Below are positions 45,946-57,640 of a stretch of DNA of 64,000 nucleotides, in pieces (within the stretch, counting starts at the first letter, position 1; each line of letters opens with the position of its first letter). Below the pieces are notes generated by a model. The model had not been told where the DNA came from. It was given only the letters and a program-made list of their open reading frames with translations, and made no database searches. Where the stretch lies: positions 22,721-86,720 of the forward strand of contig JADNRX010000237.1 in assembly GCA_015501595.1 (NCBI GenBank), in the 5' to 3' direction. This DNA is from Hymenopellis radicata (lineage: Eukaryota > Basidiomycota > Agaricomycetes > Agaricales > Physalacriaceae). The position numbers and the translations under genes are program-made.

Positions 45946-46436
45946 TCAGCGACTATCGGATATTGACTTACGTAAGCCCAAGAGTAATCTCCAGGTAAAT
46001 TCAGGTCGGCCAGACGTCGGAGAGAGCGGGAAAGCACGAAGACGAGTTGGTGTAAGCGTCTTGAACTCGGACATGTGGTGGTTCGAGTTCAAGATCCACC
46101 GATCACCTGGGGTTACCATACCCGTATGGCGCCATTCAAACACGATGTTTTGCCGCATATTCCGAGCCGATAGGACGCCTGGAACCTTGGGAGGACTTTG
46201 GTTACCCGCCCAGAAAGCGGAGCCAATTCCCAACAGCGAATACGTGAAATCAACCTGCCGACCCGACGGACATCATGTTCAAGGTACACTGTATCGATTG
46301 CAGTGGTTGTTGGACTCACCCTGGATGAAGTTTTCGAGAAGTTGGAATTGGATGTTTCGGTGATACTCACTTCTCCGTAACCTCCAACAGGTGGTATATC
46401 TTCGAGTCTGTGTTCTTGTCTGACTTTGCGTGCCAA
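45946..46436 (-). CDS. Unrecognised exons, unit 1
   Basis: Frames starting near 46436 (ARKVRQEHRLEDIPPVGGYG) and at 46233 (MGIGSAFWAGNQSPPKVPG..., FEWRHTGMVTPGDRWILNSN, HHMSEFKTLTPTRLRAF) are nearly identical to unit 2, with only one amino-acid change in the second. They may be internal exons of a larger - strand gene. I recognise no family. Confidence 0.3.
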
Positions 46437-47043
46437 CCATGTTTTAGCAGCATCTTGTAGGATACTCTACAATGTATTTTGGTAGCCATACTGAGCTCTG
46501 CCGAAGTGGAAATTACGCTATACGCATTTGTTGAGTCCGGCAAGTAACACAATTCTAGTCTAGGATTCTGGTGCATTCGCGCAGAAGAGTTATAAAACAA
46601 TGCAAGTATCATTTGGACGTAACTACGACATGTACACATACTTCTACATGAAGGACAATGTATGCTAATGCAGCGCAGTCTGCGCTAGCCGGTCCCAAGT
46701 TCGCCTCGCGGGAGAATTGTACCCGCGGTCGAAACCCACGTCAAACAGGGCGATTTACGGCGTAATTAACGCGCCGTGGATACGAACTATAACTGAGTTA
46801 GCTCCGTAAAAATGATCAGAATAAATGAGGCACGAACCCGAAATGACCGTCGTGAACATCGCCGTGGTCCAAGCGAAGGAAACACGTCAGCTGGTAGTGC
46901 CGACTCGTCGTGGATAGGCAGAAGTTCGACGTCCATAGCGTCGGAAGGTCGAAGTGAAGTGTGGCGGGGATTGTCGTCGTTATCCCAGCACTGGGAAGCT
47001 TCCAGAGCGAGCGCAGTGTCGGAAGCGCCGCTGCACACTCCAC

Positions 47044-49260
47044 TTAAACAAGAATCTTAGCCCTGCAATAAGCCGTTAGTCCAGAAAACGAGGGAGCCCA
47101 GTATAACGTACCTAAGACGAATTCGTCACGAAGAGGTCCTAAAGCGTCCATAAACCCGAGTTGAAACAGATCTGAATCGGCATCAGCGCCTAGAAGCAGC
47201 CGAAGGCTGGCCATGTGAGGGTAGGTCCATGTTATAATTAGAAGGGTGCTCGGCAGGTTGAGAAGGCCTGCCGTGTGTTTTCGCGGCTGATAGGGCAATC
47301 ACACGACAGCGACGGGGTCCTAAGCAAGTCGCTCATGAGAGCGACCCATCAGCGCCGGGGTCCAGGAAGGCGCGAGTGAAATCAAAGTGTGGCGTACATT
47401 GGCAGCAAGACGTCGCTAGGGCGAGCAGTGAATCTCCGTAATGCGAGCGTAGCGTCGGAGGCGCCGCTAGTCATTACGTTGGAGGTAATAGTGCAGCGCT
47501 GGGAGGAATTAGCCCCGGAATTGAAGAAGAACACCAGACGACGTACCTGTCAAAGTTCGTCACCACGACGTCCCAATTGGTCCATAAAACCGAGCCACTT
47601 CAGATTCAGATCGGGATCAGCGGCTGCAATTGACGGTAGGCCCGGCGTACGAGCATAGGTCCGTGTTCGATTTCAAGGGATTTGAACTAATGGAACCAAG
47701 TCAGAATCAAGGGTGAAATTCAAGGCAAATACTCACACTTTTTTCCCATAAAAAAAGCCGGGCCGGCGAGGCCAACACACGCTGCAGTCATCAGAAGACA
47801 GCGGGTTCCGACGAGGCGATGTTCCTTGAGTCGTTCGAACGGGTGGAGAGGCGGCGAAGCCGCCTCGACTAATGCAAAGCAATGAGTTCACGAATACTGC
47901 GGGATATAGGGCGGAACATACCGTATCTGATGGCGCAGTAGACCAGACCTAACAAAATTGGGTGAGAAATCGAAGTTGAAATATACGCATCTTTTCGCCA
48001 GGACCAAAAGCCGGTCCGGCGAGGACAACCACACATGTCCTAGATTCAACTCCCTATGTCCATGGCAACGAACTTGTTCCCGTAGATGTAGTCAGCCTGT
48101 CCAGGCGGTGGCGAAGCCACCGCGGTGTATGCCCTATGTCGAATCAGCCTCGAGTTCAACACTGCTGGGGGAAGAAAAACTCACAAAGTTGCGCACATAT
48201 TCGAAACATGTCTAACATGAAATGAGTCAAAACTAGCACTAAAAAAAGAGGGAAAACGCCCTTTTCTCCCCAGATCCAAGCCTGGCCGGCGAGGCCACCA
48301 ACGCTATTCAAATCTCACAGCTCCGTTCTTCAAATCCAACAGCTCCGTTCTTCGCGATCCCAGATTAATTGTTGTGGAGTTTGTCGTTGCTAGAGGCGCC
48401 GAAGGCGCCGACGCGTCGCTGACAGAAATCAGATTTGAGGATGATGGAGGTGACGGTAAGAAGTGACTTGCCTGATTGGGCTCAACGCGATCGCCATGTT
48501 CTTGCTTCTGACCGTCATGTCGCGTCCGGCATCTTTACTCGTCGACCCTTCTCGTCTTCATATTCGGCTCCTGTTGACGTCGGTTGATTCTGTAGGTCCA
48601 GCCTTCGTCAAGTCCTTAATATGATGCATCATCGCGACGACGTACCTGCTCTCTCCTCGCTCGGAGTCGCTCCTCGGAAATCTGGAGTCGATTCTTGACA
48701 AAGTGAGCGGCTCTCAGTTACGCCTGCCCTTCAGGTGGCGTCTCTCGAATTCGACCCTTTCCTCGTTGGATACTCGGTTCTCTTGGACGTTTGATGGGGT
48801 CTGTGGATCCTCGCGTGTCAGTTCTCTTCGAATGGGGCTGCATACGATCGCACACCTCGGACCACCCTCCTTGTCCCTCGCTTCGCATTCCTGCCTCTTG
48901 GAAATCAGAACCCGGTTCTGGATGAATTGAGCGACTCTTGCTCGTGCCGCTGGACGTTCCCGGCCTGTATCTACATCCTGTAGGGACAAGTCTGGCGTGA
49001 AAGATGTGTCGCCGTTCAACATGGATCTGCTCGTCCTCTGCACCGCGGCGGCGCCAGCATTCTGACCGCAAATCTCGAGGAACTGAGTGGGTATAACCTT
49101 TAGGACTGTCAGAACTCCGAATAGGAACACCTGGACAACGTTACGCACCTTGTACCGACTTCTCTGGCCTTCTCCAAATTCTGACCGCGGATCTGGATGA
49201 ATTGAGGGCCTGTGGATCTCGAGCAGTCGACATACGCGCTGAATAGAGGCTGTTGACGTT
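47044..49260 (-). CDS. Unrecognised gene of short repeated exons, unit 1
   Basis: Three sets of internal repeats lie in order on the - strand. First (49.2-48.65 kb): QFIQIRGQNLEKARE, QFLEICGQNAGAAAVQ, QFIQNRVLISKRQECEAR, HFVKNRLQISEERLRARRE, which look like related coiled-coil segments. Second (48.3-47.75 kb): pieces ending VVLAGPAFGPGEKM and VGLAGPAFFMGKK, each followed by an intron-like GT. Third (47.7-47.1 kb): DPDLNLKWLGFMDQLGRRGD and DADSDLFQLGFMDALGPLRD, each followed by a GTACGT donor and then SGASD..LAL. GC-rich palindromes (GGCGGCGAAGCCGCC) occur between them. It is either one gene grown by exon duplication or several small genes. Product unknown. Confidence 0.3.
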
Positions 49261-49261
49261 T

Positions 49262-50330
49262 ACCTTGTTGCCGTCGTGCCTTCGTGACCCGTCAAGACTA
49301 TATGAATCCTCGGCGACTCCTTGCCAACTTCATCGTGCTAAGACGATAGATCTTCAGCAGACGAGCGAGATTAAGGCAAATACGAACCTACCACAGTATT
49401 TGTGTCTTTCTGGCGGCGACGGGGAGACAACAGTGACGGTAAGTGGGAAAGGCAGAATGGGGTGTACAAACTGACCGTTGCACAGAGAACGAATTCAGGC
49501 CTCCGCCGGATGAGTATTCCCGTGTGTCATAGGCGTCTGGACTCCCGATCGTTGCCTTGACTAACGCGTTGCACAGGTCCCAGTTTTCCGTGGCGTAGTC
49601 ATATCTTGGGAAGGTAAATTCGCTGCTTGTAGCTGATGAATATTCGGATTCACACCCACTTGTAGACGTCTAAATGCGCGACTTCAAGCTCTCATAGTGG
49701 GATATAGAATCCACAGCCAAGGTATGTGCCGTCATACCTCAATATTCGTAACATCAGTTACTGAGACCGCCCTGCAGTCTTCCGAATGCGCGGTCAATGT
49801 CTCGATTGTATTCGGGAGTTTACACAAGTTCACCAAGTAGCTACAAGGACGATATTTGTCTCTATCAAACCCTAATGCTAAGCCGCGTCGAACTGTAGCA
49901 CGGGAGCGTGAATTCCTTGTGAATTGAAATGTTGGCCACACATCTTAGTTGTTATGCGACGGAGCGCCCTTACTGTGCATGAGTCACTCTCTTGGTCATT
50001 CGGGCCCAGACGCTCATCGACTATATCAAACTCTAACCACGAGAGGTATAAAGGCAAGTGGATTTCCTGTCAACATTATCCCCACCTTTCCTTCCTCTCA
50101 TTACGCTGCCAGGTTTGCTCTACCACGCCTCTAGTCCGGTACCACGGTGATAACAACCACCTCTCGGACTGTGCGGTCTCTGGTGGTCTGAGCGTGCTTG
50201 ACTGAATGTCGCGGCCCCCAGGACCCGCACAGAGTGAGCGGCACTATTGGTACCGGCGACCATTTCTTTTTTTTTGTGTCCTACATACTGTACACCCCGT
50301 TACGCACCTTTGGAGTAGCACTTGTAATGT
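49262..50330. other. Right end of unit 1
   Basis: No recognised gene. GGTATAAAGGC at about 50044-50054 (+) looks like a TATA box and has an equivalent at about 60603-60613 in unit 2. A pyrimidine-rich stretch and short frames follow. A gene starting here may have been cut by the unit junction at 50553. Confidence 0.35.
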
Positions 50331-51331
50331 ATGTACTCTTTTGCGCAATCCATGAGTCCTTCGGGAGGCGGAACTATTGTCAAATTTGTAAAAAGTGAGC
50401 TTCGACTTGAGCCATTTTTTCTCAACACACGGTTGGGCTTGCAAAGGTTTAAGCTTCGGCATCGCAAGCCGCAAAACGGGACACGAACGGCAGCCAGAAG
50501 AGGAAATAAATTTGGTCTAAATCAAGAAACCTCAACTGGCGGAACCCCAACACACAAACCCGCGTCCGACATACAGATATGTTTCGAAGATGGACATCTC
50601 GACTTTGGCGAAAACTACGTCCAAGAACTAGAAGACAAGGCGAAACAGGTTCGTCCCCAGTCCTCACGCCGACCATACTCGTCAATGACGCCACATCCAG
50701 CTGCCCGCTGAAATTCGATGGCATTTCATCGGAACTCTACAAAGTAACAAAGCGAAAACTCTTGCTGGTACGTATCTTCACATACTCTCTTCTGAACCTA
50801 TTCAATTTACCTTCCTTCCTAGCCATACCGAATCTGCATACGATCCAGACTCTCACATCAGCCAAAGCCGCAAGCGCCCTAAACAAAGCTCTTCCCCCCA
50901 CTCGCGCCGCGCCCCTCAATGTCCTCATCCAGGTGAACACCTCTGGCGAAGACGCGAAATCAGGCCTCGCGCCGCTCTCCACCGCATCCCCATCCGGCGC
51001 GCTCACGGACCTCGCAAAGTTCATCGTCGCAGAGTGTCCCCGCCTGCATCTGCAGGGCCTGATGACCATCGGTGCCCTCGAGCAGTCCTTGACGGCCGGA
51101 GATGAAAATGCCGATTTCGAACGGCTCAAGGAAACACGGGATATGCTCGAGGCATTTTGTAACGCTGAGCTTGGCGGCGCCCAATGGGGCTTGGATGGCA
51201 GACTGCTGCTGAGCATGGGCATGTCTAGCGACTTCGAGGCCGCGCTCAAGGCTGGCAGCGATATTGTCAGAGTAGGCACCGGAATATTTGGTGGGCGAAA
51301 GACCAAGGCGGAAGTTGTTGCACAAAAGTAA
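50331..51331 (+). pseudogene. 5'-truncated PLP homeostasis gene with chimeric start (unit 2)
   Basis: From [20 protein letters not shown] onward this copy is almost identical to the unit 1 gene, with exons to 50648, 50701-50767 and 50823-51331. Upstream of KPASD the native start and the PLP lysine (AVSKY) are missing. They are replaced by unit-end sequence that happens to stay in frame: MSPSGGGTIVKFVKSELRLE... ETSTGGTPTHKPASD. The open chimeric frame could be translated, but without the PLP-binding Lys it should not hold PLP. Best read as a duplication relic. Confidence 0.7.
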
Positions 51332-51783
51332 TATCTGTTGTCATGCATAACCTCAAATTAATGTATTCCAAACCTAGCAAATAGATTGAACCCATCTCAC
51401 CAGCTGGGTTTAGGTATTGAGCACTTATCCAATCTAGTGCAGATCTAGTGCAAGAACATCCTATTTCACTGTATTCAGTCCCGAGTAAAGAGATTCAAGT
51501 TGGCTCACTGTGCATTGTATGCTATATTTATGCCTAGCGGCGAATAAAGTCTATAAATGATTTGATGCGCCACAAACGACATTTTCCTATCATGCAGGAA
51601 CTCGGTTCCTCTGTAGGTTATTCTAAAATCATCTCCGCCATGTCGGCTATGAATGAAATCGTTCTCGCCCGACGAGGCCTTGAGTATGAATATCAGACCC
51701 CGACTGCGTCTCCGAATGACGGAGAGGTTACTCTTGAGCCAAGGAATCAAAAGAATTGTTTCTACGGTTCCCGGAACTCAAGA

Positions 51784-53489
51784 TTATGTACGTTTCATAA
51801 TCAGCAAATGCGTGCTTTTCGACATCCGCACAACATCCCAGAGTTGAGTCAAATCTGTGACGGCGTGCCTCCTCCATCGCCAGCCATCGAATGCCTCAAC
51901 CGTGTCTGCCACCATCCACGACTTGGGCACCTTGCTGACAGGTTCCGCAATAAGATGCGTAAACGTCTGCGATGCGAACAGGTCTGCCATGCTGATATTC
52001 TCCGTCTTGTTATAGATCCACTTCTCGTGTTCTTGAAGGAAGAGCGATGCCCCAGTTTGGGCGGCCAGATTCGATATGTGTACGTGCGGTGGCACTAGGC
52101 ACGAGAGTTAGAGACGACATCAAGACTAAAAGGAAATGTCGTTACCTGTACTTCCAGTGTACTTGTCGTTAAATATCTTCAGTGCCTCGCCACCTGGGTA
52201 ATTGGCAATTGAAGCTACAGTGTGGGTATAGGTCATTGCAGCTTGAAGAAGGACTAATCCGAATGTCCCGGCGTACAAGATTTTCCCCGCCAGTCGATTC
52301 TTAGCTAAACCCGCCCTGCTCGTGATCAGACAAAGTACGAGCAAACAGGAAAAAAGGTACTCACATCCATTTGGAGCTCACTGCAGCAGCGACATTGACT
52401 ATCGGCACCACGTACACGATGAACCGCCACTCCTTGTGCCCCAGCGCACTGATGATGCCCATGAAACATAATGGCGGGAGGAGAAGACGACGCAATCTCC
52501 AGTCCCGAAGGCTCACGACAAGCAAGCCAGCGCACGACATCGCCATTCTAGGGAGATGGCGCGTAAAGTATACGAATGGAGGGTCTACGCCCCATTCCGA
52601 ACTCTTTCCCAGAACGACGTTAAAGTATATCCCCGAAAACTCTGGCCAGACAAGCTGACGCCAAAAGTACGAGTCAACAGTGGTGGTCAACGCGACGGAC
52701 AAGAGCCCCGACACGAGACCGACCTTGAAAAGGCCGGTAAAGGTGATCCAACGCAGGAACAAGGCTTGTAGGGCGAGCGGTCCCAAATACAGAGCGACCT
52801 CTGCTCTAAAGACAACAGCGGTAAAGGTGAGCAGAGAGAGGGCAATCTGCACTCGCTTGCTCGATGGTCGAAGACTTGCAGGGCTACCGTCAAGGATGAG
52901 GTATGTGGACACGTTAACTAGGACTATCATTAGCGACGCGCGGAGACCACGCATAGTAAACCAGCATACCTGGAAATAACGCGAACATGTTGGGAAGTGT
53001 TCTGCCCATCCAGAAGGGTATGTGGAATTGGGAAAGCGTGAAGAGGATGAAATAAAGTGCTGCTAGCCGTCCAAAGCGGCGAGATACGGCTCGATGGATG
53101 AGACATAGACCGAGCGCGTTGACAGTGGCGAGAACGAGGCGCACTGTAGGCCGATTAGAGAGACAATGAAAGATAAAGGAGGGGCGTACCAGGTCAAATT
53201 TTGAAGTTGCCAGCCCTTGTGCCTTTGCCAGCCAAATGACCGGCGTTGAGAGCCATGCAAGGAGAATGCTGCCAATAAACGTCCGTGGAACAGCACCGGG
53301 GAAGACGAAGTGGTCGTACTTGTAGAATAAGTCGCGTTAACGACGGGTATGAGAGCGGGAGCGCACGTTGGCTAGGGCGGTGGGCTTGATTCCGTACACG
53401 AGCACGTCGTGCGTGGCGTGTAGATTGAAGCTCTCTTCAACTTTGGTATATGGCGCGAGCAGAACGTGCGCCCAGCTCATCCCGAGCAT
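51784..53489 (-). CDS. ALG12: ALG12-type mannosyltransferase, unit 2 copy with altered N-terminus
   Basis: The exon frames are open throughout, including the region frameshifted in unit 1 (VRLVLATVNALGLCLIHRAV). The motifs TKVEESFNLHATHD, FHIPFWMGRTLPNMFALFP, GKSSEWGVDPP and HKEWRFIVYVVP are all present. The original first ~32 residues (MNLPDLPTIIAIAAAIIYLP...) are replaced upstream of MLGMSWAHVLLAPYTK by a sequence junction. A Met at 53489 could start a slightly shortened protein that lacks part of the first membrane segment, and the native promoter is missing. Of the copies visible, this is the one most likely to encode enzyme. The protein would act in the ER membrane. Confidence 0.7.
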
Positions 53490-53499
53490 GAACTATATT

Positions 53500-54055
53500 G
53501 ACCATGCGCGCCTCCGATCCTAGTCAAGACACTCTCAAAGCCTGGTAACTCTTCGCTTTCCCGTAACGAACAATCGACGAACGACTTCTCCTCTCCGGCT
53601 ATCAGTGTGCTGATGTCCATTTCTGCGCCGAGTAGCAGGAGGATATGGCTACGCGGGAGGTGGTCGTGTCCATCGTCTGTCTCTTGGGTGCGGTGGTGGT
53701 CCTGTCTGTTCGTCGTGTGGGAGGACACCTCTGAGTCGGGTCGTCGTGTTCGCCTCTCCCTGCGTGTCGGGGGTCGAGACGGCGTCCTCTTGGGGGTTCG
53801 CGGTGAAAGAGAGCGCGTTGATGGCGCTACTCGAGTCCACTCCCACTCATTTAGGCAGGTCCTCTGCTTGCTCAAATCGACTCTATTTCGCTTTCTACTT
53901 AGCCTACGCACGTACTTGTTTTTGAAAAGATAAACAGCCCCACCCTGCCATATAGCAAGGGAAGGCCTCCGCCGGAGTCGAACTCGCGACTGCTCGGATC
54001 TTCGACCTCGCCAATTTACAAAACAGAAGACTTGCTTCGACTTGCAGTCACACAT
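53500..54055 (-). pseudogene. Truncated gene fragment joined to ALG12 (unit 2)
   Basis: The same MGVDSSSAINALSFTANPQE start as unit 1 (53846), then LPRSHILLLLGAEMDISTLI, AGEEKSFVDCSLRESEELPG and LTRIGGAHGQYSS, at which point the sequence jumps into the ALG12 5' end near 53490. Splicing is unresolved. It preserves more of the fragment than unit 1 does. Product unknown. Confidence 0.3.
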
Positions 54056-54366
54056 CAGCTAAAGGAGAGGTTAGTATACATTGTACCAAGTAGCTAGACT
54101 ACTACAACAAAAATATGTAATACACACACTAGATGTCAAGTCAGCTTGCGAAATAGACGTTCAAGTCGTGAAACAAACATACAAGTCGGGTCCGAACACC
54201 GTTGGTGGGATAACGTCTTCGTTGAGATCAAGCCTAATGCATACATCAGTTTGATAAGAAACCCACCCGAATGCAAGTACTCACCGTGTCATGATGAGGC
54301 CACCCTCCTCGTCCGACGAGCTCGTCGACAATAATCTCCGCCTTCCATACATCTCCGACCTCCCGC

Positions 54367-55490
54367 TCAAAGTCGCGCCATGTCTAGCGAGTCCGGCACA
54401 CATCGCATGACATATCCGTGGTCAAAGTCCCGATGTTGCGCCCCACATCCGAGTATTGTCACTTGATGGCCGCATTGACGGGCGAAGGTACGGCATGTCG
54501 GAATCGAATAATGTGTTGACGTCAAGTCTGGGAGCGGGTAAATACTCCTGCAAGCGTGGAAGGGGTGAAAGAACTCACCGAACACTCGTTGAAAGCGTAG
54601 CCATGTATAAGTGTTCGTCGTCGGGCAAGGGCACGCCTACTGCCTCGCAGAATATCAGTATGTTGACTCACCATCGTTGAGACGGAGAACACCGGGCGGC
54701 GGAAGCACAACGAGCAACAGCTGCATATGCAGTGGGGCGTCGTCGGGCGCAAAACCAAGTAGAAAAGAAGCGCGTCTCGTAACGGCAACCCCATGAATCG
54801 CGGACATAGACTGCGGTAACAGTAAGTCGAACAGGTAGGGAGGAAATGAACATGGCCGACTTACCGTGTACGGCCAGGGCTCCGCGCTAGTCGCGACACC
54901 CGTTCCAAGGGTCCTCGTTGACGTATGCTCTAGAGAAGGATGAGCTCACGGCAGAGGGAAAAGAGGGAAGGTTTACGTACCCGTGGATACCATCCTACGC
55001 GCTCGCCGTGGTACTGGTGAATGCTGTGCGAGGCCCTGGTTGACTATCAGTCGAGGTTAATGCGAGCAAGCGATGACAAACCTTGAACCCCAAAACTGGC
55101 GGTGGCATCGTTGCCCATGACAAAGATGAGTGTCTAGACGGGGGGTAAGCCAGAATAACGAGGCAAAGGGAGCGTAGAGAGACGTACCAGAAGGGCCGTA
55201 CGGCGACCCAGTATCCATGCAGATGCCCCCAGCGTCGTCGCGTCTGACGTACACAAAAATTCTGCAAAAGATCATTATCAACCTTGTCGAGGACTACAGC
55301 GAAGACGACAGCTTACCAGAGAACACAGAATGAAGCACGACGGCGCTGAGAGAGGCGGGAATGAGCGAGGGAAAATAAACAATGATGGTGGGAAGGAAGG
55401 AGACATACCTGTCACATCGGGCAACTCGTGACATTTTAAACGCGTTCCCGACGCGTTGACGAGAACGGCGGCTACGACAACGACGAACGG
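54367..55490 (-). CDS. Unrecognised multi-exon protein, unit 2
   Basis: Counterpart of the unit 1 gene at 43753-44905. The last exon (HQVTILGCGAQHRDFDHGYV...) and the MSAIHGVAVTRRASFLLGF exon are preserved with mostly synonymous change. The short linker exon differs by indels (VGVPLPDDEHLY against VGGPLPDDEHLY in unit 1), and some intron lengths have changed. Confidence 0.4.
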
Positions 55491-55851
55491 TATCTGTAAA
55501 ACGAGCGATGACTGGAGATGGAAGAGCGACGAGTCAGAAAGCGAACTGTGTGAGACGGAGAGAGGAAAGAGTGGGAAAGGGAGATGATGAGTTTAGGTGC
55601 ATTTCCATCGCCTTTTATTCCCTTTCCAATGCTCTCGTCTCCATCAGATACGTAAATACATTTACATCAGAGGGTGCGTTGATGAGCGGCCGTCGCACGA
55701 GATGAGATCTGCCCAATCTTCGGGCGCATATTGGGCCGCCACATAATGTCGTTACCTCTCGATTCGTCGCCCTGAGCACACGAGAGTGAAATGGGTCGTA
55801 ATATAAGCATATAATAATCTAAACTTTGACTTCAGTGAGAGTTGAAAGTCA

Positions 55852-56220
55852 ATGGTAAGCCCAAAGCGACAGAAACTTACCTCACCTCCTGGAATGCACT
55901 GGTTCGACTTTCCCGTCCTCGAAACAATCCTCCATCTCCCAAAGCGCCGGAATTACTTGCCAGGGTCTGTCTTTGATGGACTGATGGGCGTTGTGAAGCG
56001 GCGTCTGGACTCGGGGATAACGAAAACTTCACTGCTTGGTCTTTTCACCCGGACAGTTGCAACGCTTCGCGTTGCCAATTCCATCCTTCTAGGCGCGGAG
56101 AAACTCGCCACACTAACATGTGAAATCAGTCAGCGCGAAATTAAGCCCATTGAATCACGGAAAAGGTACGAACCCTTTCAGCAATTCGGGTACACAGCGT
56201 TAATCGCGTGTTACCGTTGA
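55852..56220 (+). CDS. Small unrecognised frame, unit 2
   Basis: 122 residues, MVSPKRQKLTSPPGMHWFDF, then ETILHLPKRRNYLPGSVFDG and LLGAEKLATLTCEISQREIK. It is longer than the unit 1 equivalent. Some of the reading frame spans a possible intron (GGTACGA at 56165). No domain recognised. Confidence 0.25.
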   Translation: MVSPKRQKLTSPPGMHWFDFPVLETILHLPKRRNYLPGSVFDGLMGVVKRRLDSGITKTSLLGLFTRTVATLRVANSILLGAEKLATLTCEISQREIKPIESRKRYEPFQQFGYTALIACYR

Positions 56221-56525
56221 ATTCAATTCCTACAGAGGCAAGATGACAGTCGTAGAGGCTATATACAGGGTCAATATACCTAAGGTAGTCGTCAAAGGGA
56301 CCAAAACCAAGCGAGAAACACACTTTCACCAAAAGTCTCAGAGGGACGGAGGAAGAGGACGACCACTGGCGTCATATCCCCGCATCCGAGGGAGTCTAGA
56401 TAAGATTGCAGATTCCCCAGACGCGTCATAGGGGTACAGAAATCCTCGTGTCATCGATGTGCAGGGTCCAGATGCCTCCGAAAGCGTCTGACGCGAAAGG
56501 TCGTCTTCAGGACGCGTTCTCCACC

Positions 56526-57016
56526 TCAGCGACTATCGGATATTGACTTACGTAAGCCCAAGAGTAATCTCCAGGTAAATTCAGGTCGGCCAGACGTCGG
56601 AGAGAGCGGGAAAGCACGAAGACGAGTTGGTGTAAGCGTCTTGAACTCGGACATGTGGTGGTTCGAGTTCAAGATCCACCGATCACCTGGGGTTACCATA
56701 CCCGTATGGCGCCATTCAAACACGATGTTTTGCCGCATATTCCGAGCCGATAGGATGCCTGGAACCTTGGGAGGACTTTGGTTACCCGCCCAGAAAGCGG
56801 AGCCAATTCCCAACAGCGAATACGTGAAATCAACCTGCCGACCCGACGGACATCATGTTCAAGGTACACTGTATCGATTGCACTGGTTTTTGGACCCACC
56901 CTTGATGAAGTTTTCGAGAAGTTGGAATTGGATGTTTCGGTGATACTCACTTCTCCGTAACCTCCAATAGGTAATATATCTTCGAGTCTGTGTTCTTGTC
57001 CGACTTTGCGTGCCAA
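56526..57016 (-). CDS. Unrecognised exons, unit 2
   Basis: Counterpart of 45946-46436: GIGSAFWAGNQSPPKVPGIL..., FEWRHTGMVTPGDRWILNSN. It is almost unchanged in protein sequence between the units. Family unknown. Confidence 0.3.
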
Positions 57017-57640
57017 CCATGTTTTAGCAGCATCTTGTAGTATACTCTACAATGTATTTTGGTAGCCGTACTGAGCTCTGCCGAAGTGGAAATTGCGATA
57101 TACGCATTTGTGGAGTCCGGCAAGTAACACAATTCGAGTCTACAGCAAGGATTCTGGTTCATTCGCGCAGAAGAGTTATAGAACAACGTAAGTTTCATTT
57201 GAATGTAGCTACGACATGTACATATACTTCTACACGAAGGATAACATAGTCTACTGGTGCTAATGCAGCACAGTCCACGCTAGCCGGTCCCAAGGTCGCG
57301 TCGCGGAAGAATTGTACCCACAGTCGAAACCCACGTCAAACAGGGCGATTTACGGCGTAATTAACGCGCCGTGGATACGAACTATAACTGAGTTAGCTCC
57401 GTAAAAATGATCAGAATAAATGAGGCACGAACCCGAAATGACCGTCGTCAACATCGCCGTGGTCTACGCGACGGAGAGATGCGTCGCCTGGTAGCGCCGA
57501 CTCGTCGTGGACGAGCAGAAGTTCGACATCCATATCGTCCGAAGGTTGAAGTGAAGTGTGGCGGGGAATGTCGTCGTTATCCCAGCACTGAGAAGCTTCC
57601 AGAGCGAGCGCAGTGTCGGAAGCGCCTCTGCACACTCCAC

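Noticed and set aside
47849..48410. GGCGGCGAAGCCGCC-type palindromes considered as transcription terminators
   Set aside because: They lie within apparent coding repeats of a eukaryotic gene and have no following T-run. They are more likely part of repeated exons.
50331..50711. Upstream frame considered as an independent gene
   Set aside because: Its second half is exon 1 of the duplicated PLP-homeostasis gene, so the frame is a junction chimera.
53940..54005. tRNA-like B-box (GAGTTCGACTCC on the - strand) in unit 2
   Set aside because: The T-stem does not pair well, and no D-arm, anticodon stem or acceptor stem fits around it. It is absent from unit 1.
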